This document shows positions 56,451-64,000 of a stretch of 64,000 nucleotides of DNA, piece after piece. The notes below the pieces were generated by a model. That model had not been told where the DNA came from and searched no databases. It saw nothing but the letters and a program-made list of their open reading frames with translations. The stretch is taken from contig JAJEKV010000047.1 of NCBI GenBank assembly GCA_021234155.1, positions 4,105,323-4,169,322 on the forward strand. Reading direction: 5' to 3'. This DNA comes from Isoetes taiwanensis (Eukaryota > Streptophyta > Lycopodiopsida > Isoetales > Isoetaceae). Every line of letters starts with the position of its first letter. Within the stretch, counting starts at the first letter, position 1. Position numbers and translations under genes: made by a program.

Positions 56451-57417
56451 CCTGGCCGAACTCCAACCAAGCAGATCAGAATGGAAAATGACGCTCAGAT
56501 CTGGATTCCGCCACCAAGCTGCCGAATCTGCCTCCTCAAAAATGCAACTCTAACCACTGCAACCAAACTCGAATCATGACGAATAAGTACCGTAGAAGCG
56601 AGGATTCGTGAATGCCACTCTGCAAGAAGTTCTAGAGAACAAAAACAAAAAAGCATTAATAGGACAAGAGAGACACAGAGGAACTGGATGGAAATGGGTG
56701 GAGCAATCCCAGTGGAACCAGCCAGCAAAGGCGATGTGAAACCCGCTAGGAAAGATGGCGGTAAAGATGAAGAAAATGCCAAAGGATGAAGAGATGAGGA
56801 GAGGAAGCTCGGAGAAGGAAGGAAGCTGGGCTTGTCATTCATCACAGCAGCAGTATACAATGGTTTGAAGAATAGAGAGGGGTAGTCGACCATAGGAACA
56901 ATATCGGACTACCCCATAAAAAGAAATGTGCACAGGCCACATAGAAGGGCGATGGCGACAACTTCTCACCGGGATAAAAAACCCCGCCCTTTCGGGTTTT
57001 CGAGGAAAACCCTAATGAGAAATGGTCGCCAACAGCCTTGAATGTGATGCCTGGAAAACTGAAGAAGATGGAGGGCGGCGAACCCAAAGATAGCAGGACC
57101 CCAGAGGACGGCAGAAGCCCCGAATGTGTTGCCCGGAGAACCGAAAAAGATGATGTGCTGGCGAACACAAATCTAGCAAGACCCCAGAAGATAGCGGAAG
57201 CTGGAGAGACGAAGGAGACATATCGATGGCGAAGTCGAAAAAAGCAGGACCCCCAAACGACCGCAAAAAACCTGCAGCAACTCAAAAGAACCCTAAAACT
57301 ACCCGTAAATGGTTAGAAAGAACTAACATGCATGGCATGGACAAGGCAAGCCGCACAATCAACCCCTGCAAAGAAGAGCAAATTAGAACATAAAAATCAG
57401 CACCCAGAAAATGGGAA

Positions 57418-57604
57418 AGCATCACCCAGCGGGTGGAAAGTAAGTATGCGTCACCCTCAAGGTGGAAATAAATAGCATCACCCTCAAGGTGGAAAAAATA
57501 GCATCACCCTCAAGGTGGAAAAATAGCATCACCCTCAAGGTGGAAAAAAATAGCATCACCCTCAAGGTGGAAATAAATAACATCACCCTCAAGGTGGAAA
57601 TAAA
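57418..57604. repeat. Minisatellite of 27-30 bp units
   Basis: About seven units of GCATCACCCTCAAGGTGGAA plus an A/T-rich spacer of variable length. Each unit has a short CACC/GGTG stem. It lies 230 bp inside the right end of element 2. Confidence 0.85.
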
Positions 57605-57834
57605 AACAACATATGAAAAATAACATGATAGTGATGCAAAAAAACATTATTATAGTAAATGCAAAGTGAACAACATGAAACAGACGTGTCCCCCTGAGCA
57701 GGGCGGGAAGGGGGGGCTAAATCGGAGAAGGAAGGAAGCTGCTGTGAGAAGACGCCGATAACCGGTGCCGAAGGGGAAAGAGCCTTATATAGTGGCTCGT
57801 CCCTCCCGATCCGATGGCTCGGATCGATGCAATT

Positions 57835-57923
57835 GTAGACTATGTTCGAGATCATCCTATTACTAATTGGTTGGATGATATTTCTGATTCAATAATTGAA
57901 TTGTTGACGAAAAGAATGGTTTA
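57835..57923 (+). CDS. Last coding segment of the FCP1-type phosphatase gene
   Basis: Directly after element 2 the frame reads VDYVRDHPITNWLDDISDSI, then IELLTKRMV and a TAA stop. It continues the phosphatase frame of 51840 in phase. FCP1/SCP proteins usually end with a helix of this kind after the LKPWLEGL segment. Confidence 0.65.
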
Positions 57924-59220
57924 AAATATCATTGTGTTTTGATTCTTGTATTTGATATCTGGATTTAAATTGCAATATGACAGTTGAATCAATATGACAT
58001 AATTTAAATTATCACATGATTTAGATTAGATCTTGTTCTTTAGTTTGGTTGGTTTAAGCACTATTAGTATGCAGAGGCATACATATCCATTATGCATTCG
58101 CAGCTTTTTCAGGTATGTAATCTCTGAAATATGACAAGGATTTAGGTTTGTGGAGGTTAAGAAAGGAAATCTTAATGATGGCATAAGATAGAGGGTTGGA
58201 CCCGCAACAAAGAGTGATGGAAGATGATTTTGCTTTAAATTTTTTTAGTTTACATTGTATTTCAAAAGATGTGAATAGAGTTTTGGTTTATAAGAAACAT
58301 ACTGGCTTTGGCATTGAAAAAGCATGAAATCCTTCCAAGCTATTCTCATCACAAATGGCTATTTCATTTGGATAGATACTAGCATTCATGCTTAGCATTT
58401 GCAGGTCAGATTTCGGATGGAGAAAATTTTGCTGGTTGCAATTGAATTCTGAAGTGGATGTCCCACTTCAAATCAGCATGAAGAAGTACATGCACTGTTC
58501 TAAATAACTTCACTTTACTTCACTGTCGTTTAAGATTTGTCCACTTGCTGCATTCTTTTCTTTAAAGTAGGCAATGGTTGAAGCCCATATTTTTTTTTGA
58601 TGTGCATGTACCTTAAACATTGATGTGGCCTATTCTATATAATGTGATGGGATCCAATGATCTCAACTGAAGCAATAAGGAGTGAATAAATCCAATCTTT
58701 GGTTGAGATAGATATTTTGTATGGTCCCGAATGAACACAAGCAGCAAGATTATTCTCATCATTTTGGTCTAGTAAGAGAAAGAAAGAATAAAATACATGT
58801 TTTTCTGCCCCTCTCATTTTTAGTGTTATGTCCTCTTGTCCTTAGGAGCATGAGCATGAAACCACAACACAGGTGCACTTATTTTATGGAACTTATATGT
58901 ACAAAAACCATATACAAGACACAGTATATCAGAACTTTCTCAAAAAAATATGCAAGACACGGTATCAGAACTTTCTCAGTTATATTAATACTTTTAGCAT
59001 ACAAAAAGCTCACAAAGACTTTACATAGGAGCCCACTTCAAATGGCATATCTTAAAAATAGCTTCGACATTTCTTACATACATCCGATTTCTTTATATCC
59101 GAACTGTAACCTTTATATATATCCAAACTGGAACCTTTATATCCGAACTATTTTAAACTGTACAACCAAAAAACCTTAGCACCTTTGGAGGATTTCATGG
59201 GGATTTCAACACTTAAAGCT
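57924..59220. other. No gene recognised
   Basis: AT-rich sequence following the gene. ORFs 58635-58817 (minus) and 58721-59179 (plus) overlap antisense and have no domain; the latter ends in repeated TTTATATCCGAACT words (59092-59155). Confidence 0.5.
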
Positions 59221-59221
59221 T

Positions 59222-59491
59222 CTAACAGTAATCAGGAGGAGGCATCTTTAGAGCCACACGAAGGATGATCCAATCAGCTTCTATAAACATCTGCAAAAGA
59301 CGCTCATCCCCCTCATTAACACGATCGACCCATTGCTGCACCTTGTCCGAAACTCTAGCTCCTTGATTCTGCATTCCGGTTACCTCCGAAGCTGAAAATT
59401 TCGCCACAAACGTCATTTGCATGCCCGGATGGCTGGAAGAAGAGGACTCCTCTTATTTGGGCCTCCAGGCAGTGTACTTCAGTCTAGCCAT
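59222..59491 (-). pseudogene. Small gene remnant behind a TATA box, one stop codon
   Basis: From the ATG at 59491 the frame reads MARLKYTAWRPK, a TAA stop, then EESSSSSHPGMQMTFVAKFS, EVTGMQNQGARVSDKVQQWV, EADWIILRVALKM and a final stop at 59222, all in one frame. Codon choice and Ser-rich linker look like true coding sequence. A TATA box (TTATATAA, 59600-59608) lies about 110 bp upstream on the same strand. The N-terminus superficially resembles an H3 tail (ARTKQTA), which could be chance. Family unknown. Confidence 0.4.
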
Positions 59492-59597
59492 GAGATCAAA
59501 GAGAAGAAAGGAAGATAGAAGCCAGCTGCAATGAAGCCTCAAAGGGAAGATCAAAATGCGCTCGATTGAGGAGTGAAGATTCTTCACCTCCCGGCTG

Positions 59598-59609
59598 GTC
59601 TTATATAAT
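59598..59609 (-). promoter_or_regulatory. TATA box
   Basis: GATTATATAAGAC on the minus strand, at a suitable distance from the ATG at 59491. Confidence 0.45.
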
Positions 59610-59760
59610 CAGACCATTATGTCCCTGCTGCATGCAGAATTGGGGTCGAATCAAACCATTATGTATTCCCTGCTGCATGTAGAATTGGGCAGCAGAATTG
59701 GGGTCGAATCAAACCATTATGTATTCCCTGCTGCATGCAGAATTGGGGCTCAAAATCCGA
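59605..59760. repeat. Short tandem duplication CATTATGTATTCCCTGCTGC
   Basis: Three copies (one shortened) of ACCATTATGTATTCCCTGCTGC-like sequence followed by ATGCAGAATTGGGG. No coding role. Confidence 0.75.
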
Positions 59761-60014
59761 GCCCCCAAGCCATGCAAAATAAAATTAGACATTCTAATGT
59801 ATTAGAATTCCCCTAAAAATAACATTCTAATGCATTGAATGTATGTAATATAATTATTTGAATGAATTATTCTAATGTATTAGAATTATTAGCATGGTGG
59901 TATCGCGGTGCTTAAAGGATAAGGTTAAACCTTGTACACCTACAAAGATACCATGTCAAAGTGTAGTCATGTAGTTAGTTAGCCATGTAACTAGGATATC
60001 CTAGTTAGGATCAC

Positions 60015-60135
60015 TTTGTATGTTTATAACTAGTTTATCCTCAACTTTGTATGTTTGTATGTTTGTGTGTTTATAACTTTGTATGTTTGTATGTTTGTAT
60101 GTTTGTGTGTTTATAACTTTGTATGTTTGTAGGAC
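60015..60135. repeat. TTGTATG tetranucleotide-style repeat
   Basis: Repeated TTTGTATG and TTTGTGTGTTTATAAC words, the larger unit being about 55 bp and present twice. Confidence 0.8.
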
Positions 60136-60304
60136 ACTTGTGCTCTTCAAGGTTTTTATACCATGCTCCAAATTTGTAATATTTGTGTACATTTGTGTTG
60201 TGTACAATTGTGTACCTATCTAAAGCATGCTCAACCCCCATTAGGGGAAACATGCTATCATGATATTACTAGAAAAGTTCTAAGTAAAGTTAGCATCATT
60301 AAAA

Positions 60305-60395
60305 GGCATTTATACAATTTATACAAGACAGTTTATACAAGACATTTATACAAGGCATTTATACAAGGCATTTATACAAGACAGTTTATACAATT
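60305..60395. repeat. 16-bp repeat ATTTATACAAGGC
   Basis: Six or so copies of a CATTTATACAAGR or GTTTATACAAGAC unit. Confidence 0.75.
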
Positions 60396-60500
60396 GCAAA
60401 ACAATTTCTGCTGCAACAATTGCAGAAACAATTGCAGCTGGCTTCATTGCATTTTGTGTTTGCTTACAACATTCATAATGTCATGAAGCTCTCAATTTTC

Positions 60501-60761
60501 TCAATAAACAGAATATGATATGTAGCACCGCCTATCTACATTTGAACATTGCATCTTAAAACAAGCAATTATTAGAAAGTAAGCATGTACTTGATAATTA
60601 TTCATTGTGTCAGAATCTACAAGAAGTAAATCCATCCCAGATGGATTAAAATGCATTTTAGATTGTGCTCTATCATTCAATTTATGTTCCTTATGCTTCA
60701 CATCAACATTAAGGCCATCAATGTAGCCATAAAATGGCCAATCTGTACTCTTGCACATCAA
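60501..60761 (-). other. Possible exon, unrecognised
   Basis: The frame MMCKSTDWPFYGYIDGLNVD, KHKEHKLNDRAQSKMHFNP, then SGMDLLLVDSDTMNNYQ looks coding in composition and ends at a GTACAT donor-like site (about 60590). Nothing adjacent identifies the gene. Confidence 0.3.
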
Positions 60762-61069
60762 GTTCCGGGTTATGCTTCAAAGATCAAGAACCTTGCCCTG
60801 TAGGACAGTTATAACTTGTATGTTAGTACTTGACCACTTGTGTTCAACATGACAATTACTGAAAAGATAATTTAACTTATTTAGTCAGGTCATAATTTAA
60901 CTATCAATGTTCAACTGGTCATTAAACCATTGAATATAAATTTCATTGGCTATTGTAGCAACGGGATTGAACCTTCAAATTATTCAATATTGCTTTACTT
61001 TTAGGTTAAACAACCTTAACAATTTCACCATGACTACAAGTTCAACACCTTCATATTTTCTACAAGGGG

Positions 61070-62085
61070 AGCCAAGATATGTATCATTCCCAGAAGGCAT
61101 TTTTGGCACGGGCACTTGGGGTGAAACCTTCAGTTCCCTATCAGCTTCTGCTGCAGGAAACTGGATACTTGCCGCTTCAGCGGGCAGCCCTTGATAGACA
61201 CATCGTCTATTTTCAGAAGGTGGTTACTATGGGTGATGCTCGGCTCCCGCACCTGGCTTACACTGTGACAATGAGTCCGCAGCGGCTTAGGGCCTGTTGA
61301 AGGGGTAAGAGAGATCAGTGGTTCGCCAGATGGAACGTGCAGGAGCACAGATGCGTGCAGGTGGACACAGCGGCCGATCGTGACAGCCTGCGGGAGTACC
61401 TAGACGCTTGTTTCCTTGGCAAGCTCTGGGACCCCGGCGCTCTAGAGCAGGTCAAAACGGCTCATTACAAGGAGCACATCAACCCTGTGTTAGCCCGGGG
61501 CCCACAGCTCTACCTGCGTTCCCAGCTGCCCCTGAAAAAGCGCAGACTCATTGCCTCCATTCGCACAGGTGCCCACCATCTTCGCATCGAGACGGGCAGG
61601 TGGATTGGGGAGCCCCGCCAGGACAGGCTCTGTCAGTGCTGTCAAACGGGTGCCATTGAGGATGAGTCTCACACTTTCCAGAGTTGCCCAGCGTTCAGTC
61701 AGATCCGGGCCAGATATGCCTTCTTAGTGCGGCCGGACTTGCCCTTACATTTGGTGATGAACACACCGTCAGTACGTGCCCTGGGGTCATACATTCAGGA
61801 GGTACTGGACCTGCGAGGTCACCTTTGCCCCCGCCTGGCTGCTCGCTGATTAGGCACTGCGGGTGCGGTGCATGACTGTATATATTTGGGTGTTTCTGCA
61901 TTTTATATGTTAGTTTGTCAGCAGGCTGATTGCTGCCACGGTTTTTCCCTCAAAAACCCTTCGGGGCTGGGGTTTTTTAATCTGGGCAGTAATCCGCTTG
62001 CTGCGTTTTTGTATTGGGTCCCATAGGCCGATTGGTCTCCGTGGACGATAAAAGTACCTTCCTTCCTTCCTTCCTTCCTTCATGT
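61070..62085 (+). mobile_element. 3' fragment of a LINE with a (CCTT)n tail, plus strand
   Basis: One frame, broken by a single TGA near 61299, reads SQKAFLARALGVKPSVPYQL, GDARLPHLAYTV, WFARWNVQEHRC, KKRRLIASIRTGAHHLRIET and CQCCQTGAIEDESHTFQSC. It is homologous to the minus-strand fragment at 18026-18735. The CQCC...H...C box is the zinc-binding C-terminus of plant LINE ORF2. A 3' untranslated stretch contains an AAACCCTTCGGGG hairpin. It ends GGTCTCCGTGGACGATAAAA followed by (CCTT)n at about 62051-62078. It is GC-rich against an AT-rich flank. The 5' part, including reverse transcriptase, is missing. Confidence 0.85.
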
Positions 62086-63380
62086 GATATTCATTTCACT
62101 TAAAGTATGCTAAAATCAATAGGTAGATTACAACTTAGTATGCTAAGATCTTAGACTTCACAGAAATGCATAGGCTATATATTCAATGACAGTGGATTGC
62201 ATAACTTCAGCTAGATAATTTGGCAAGGAGATCACAAAAGTCACTAAGCAAATTCAACCATACACTCCCACTCCATTGTCTATTGACTGCATTGACTGGT
62301 GACTGCATATATTACACAGGCTTGGTGACAATATGAAGCCCTTAGACCATTGAATTTTCAAATTATTCAATAAAGATGTTCTCAAAACTTATTCTTTAAC
62401 ATGTTCATTAACTCCTATAGGATTAATTAAAAATTTTACATAAGGCATTGATGTTTATGGAAAGGGGGTGTCTTTTTCCCATCTTTCCATAATTTGGTAA
62501 GAAGATCACAAAGGTCACTAAGCAAATTCAACCATACACACCCACTAAGGTTCTATAGTTAAATTGTATTGATTGTCTGATTGTTTTAAATTGTATTAAA
62601 TTGTATTGATTGTTTTAACAAAGGTTAAGTCGAATATGGATCAATTAAGAAAATCTTTAAAAGGAATGGATCAAGGAATGGATCTTCATGGGAAAGGGCT
62701 TTCTTCTTCCCCTTTCCCATGAAGACCCAATCCAACCCAAATAAAAATGCAAATGTTTATATAACAATGGTTTTTTTTTTTTCATTCATGATTGTGGGAT
62801 ATATAAACCCTGGAATTAATTGTATCGAATGTTACTGTTCATTTGGTTTAGGGTTCATTTGTTACAGGGCCGAAACCTGCAATACAACCAGGTCAGATGC
62901 GTGCCGATTTTGTTCAGGTGGGGTCAATGAATCAAGAATACTTGTTAGGTTCTGCTACATAAACAACTCTGATGGTTTTATGCCTAAGATATTTGGAACA
63001 CAGCAACAAGGCAATAGTTTTGGGCCTGGGTACATGGAACACATCAGTAAGGAAACTTCAGCAATGGGACATATGATACATATTTGAACTCGGGATGCTA
63101 CAAATACAAATACAGATACACAAATACACAATTCTCATATTTCCAAAATAGAGCAGGGATATAAGTCTGATATTCACATATGAATCATCTGATATTCAAG
63201 ATGCAACGAACAGTACAATCTAAGTCCAAAATTTGGCTTCAAATAAGTGTTTTCTTGATTATGAAAAATCAAACATGAACAACAAAAAAAAGAGTTACAT
63301 CAATCTATTTTCTGGCGTTGCAGACCCTTCAATCTGCTTGTCTTATAGCTTCAAGTATACTGCTCCTCATCTTATCAACT
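62086..63380. other. No confident gene; one possible exon
   Basis: Mostly AT-rich. Near 62868, after an acceptor-like TTTGTTACAG, one frame reads GPKPAIQPGQMRADFVQVGS and MNQEYLLGSAT before a stop; this is weak exon evidence. The overlapping ORF 62719-63087 has no recognisable domain. Confidence 0.35.
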
Positions 63381-63384
63381 CATT

Positions 63385-64000
63385 CTTCATCACTTAGCAC
63401 ATCAAGCATATTATCTCTGATTTTCTCTGCATCATTCTCATCAAGTGTGAATATCTCAGAACTCCCTTTGACATGATGCTTAGCTCGTACCATGGAAACT
63501 CGAATAGCGCAGACTTGTGCAAACACTCTGGCTTTTTCTTCATTCCTACAAACTTCTATGATGATTGGGTTCTTTAAAGCTTTCTATAATATATGCCTTC
63601 TAGGACACTTTCACCTTTTAAAAACCATACACCATTCTTTTCAAAATTTGACTCAATAGAATGCATCTCTCTTGTGCATTTCACCATCCAAAAATCAGAT
63701 CCTTCTTCATTATCTTTGGGTGCAACAACTGCAAAGTTATCACCCACTTTAACTGCACTAGCTAAGACATCTGACTTAGCAGAGAATAGAGCTCTTTGAG
63801 ACTTTCGGCTCTCCACCATATCGATTCAAATTTGATTGGTAGGCTCTACTACCACTAACTCCCATTCATCAACGTGATGCCTTGTTCTCACATCTATCCC
63901 AATGTCCATCCAAGCAAAGAACTACAAAAGCATGATAACTTATGGTATGCAACATTGTGTTGGATCAAGATTGAAGGCATGAACACAATGAATGTTTCGT
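63385..64000 (-). pseudogene. C-terminal part of a transposase related to the one at 0.7-2.5 kb
   Basis: At the window edge the minus strand reads SYHAFVVLCLDGHWDRCENK-like sequence in broken frames, the counterpart of FCLDEHWDRCEN at about 2035 in the left copy. ORF 63574-63819 then has SRKSQRALFSAKSDVLASAV, GDNFAVVAPKDNEEGSDFW and WFLKGESVLEGIYY, matching KGESILEGTYF on the left. A further frame at 63400-63560 (ARVFAQVCAIRVSMVRAKHH) gives the C-terminus. At least two frameshifts are present. The catalytic part would lie beyond the right edge of the window. Confidence 0.6.

Larger units (their letters stand above)
51841..57834. mobile_element. Unclassified 6.0-kb element 2 with a tyrosine-recombinase remnant
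   Basis: Joining 51840 to 57835 restores the phosphatase reading frame exactly (…DSNH, then VDYVRDHP), so the borders are well placed. No long target duplication exists; only ATT occurs at both edges, as in element 1. Beside the left terminus lies a minus-strand tyrosine-recombinase C-terminus (51900-52097). Internal repeats include blocks near 52570 and 53690 with words like AGGTGAGGTTGTGGCCAAGG (also at 47083 in element 1), a partial copy of the right-end module at about 56801-56828, and a minisatellite at 57418-57604. Tyrosine-recombinase elements (DIRS, Crypton) integrate without staggered duplication, which fits. No reverse transcriptase was recognised. Confidence 0.6.

Noticed and set aside
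52088-56893. Many minus-strand Phe/Leu/Ser-rich ORFs in element 2
   Set aside because: A-rich plus strand gives T-rich codons on the minus strand; no domain or consistent frame.
57418-57604. Possible CRISPR-like array of short palindromic repeats
   Set aside because: Spacers are only a few bases and A-rich, there are no cas genes, and the setting is a plant nuclear genome.
61490-61901. Minus-strand ORFs within the 61-62 kb LINE
   Set aside because: They are antisense shadows of the GC-rich LINE coding frame.

Overview
The window is plant nuclear DNA, almost certainly from a land plant. The evidence is GT-AG introns, a plant-style chromovirus (Ty3/gypsy) primed by initiator Met-tRNA, L1-type LINEs, hAT- and CACTA-type ends, and captured pieces of organelle-targeted nuclear genes (gyrase B, ClpP). 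The lineage cannot be fixed from sequence alone; the transposase and zinc-finger families suggest a seed-free plant, but that is an inference. No bacterial operon, rRNA, tRNA or CRISPR array was recognised. Most of the window is nested transposable-element DNA.

Layout. 0.7-2.5 kb is a broken transposase of an uncharacterised family; the C-terminal part of a relative lies on the minus strand at 63.4-64 kb. 4.1-5.5 kb (minus) is a diverged member of a coiled-coil gene family that recurs at 34 and 43.6 kb. 6-8.1 kb is a decayed Ty3/gypsy element. 8.2-10 kb is a LINE with a clear target-site duplication, inserted in a GT-rich minisatellite. 10.8-11.6 kb is a 19-bp minisatellite. 13.07-28.34 kb is one compound chromovirus insertion (LTRs about 2.6 kb once nested insertions are subtracted, tandem LTR-internal-LTR structure, 5-bp duplication CCTTC at the outer edges). 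It splits an unrecognised minus-strand coding sequence whose two halves lie at 28.3-28.65 and 12.2-13.07 kb. Nested inside are a gene-fragment-type element, a LINE, a hAT MITE, a second LINE type and a GC-rich palindrome-bearing insertion.

29.25-34.61 kb and 35.24-44.24 kb are two copies of one segment of about 4.1 kb. Each carries a divergent histone H3 coding region interrupted by an inverted-repeat-ended segment, and the first exon of the coiled-coil gene. They differ by reciprocal insertions: a LINE in the first copy, two hairpin-headed gene-fragment elements and a 321-bp MITE in the second. Each copy therefore serves as the other's empty site.

43.6-57.9 kb holds a multi-exon plus-strand gene (coiled coil, RING-like zinc finger, FCP1/SCP-type HAD phosphatase domain). 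It is interrupted by two related elements of about 5.0 and 6.0 kb that share ends; the second contains a tyrosine-recombinase fragment at one end. 58-63 kb is mostly non-coding with short repeats, a small minus-strand ORF behind a TATA box, and a LINE 3' fragment ending in a (CCTT)n tail.

The strongest candidates for something undescribed are the three hairpin-headed elements carrying gene fragments (14.3, 37.3 and 39.3 kb), the paired elements with a tyrosine-recombinase remnant, and the H3-like genes split without splice sites. All comparisons were made by eye; no identity values were computed.
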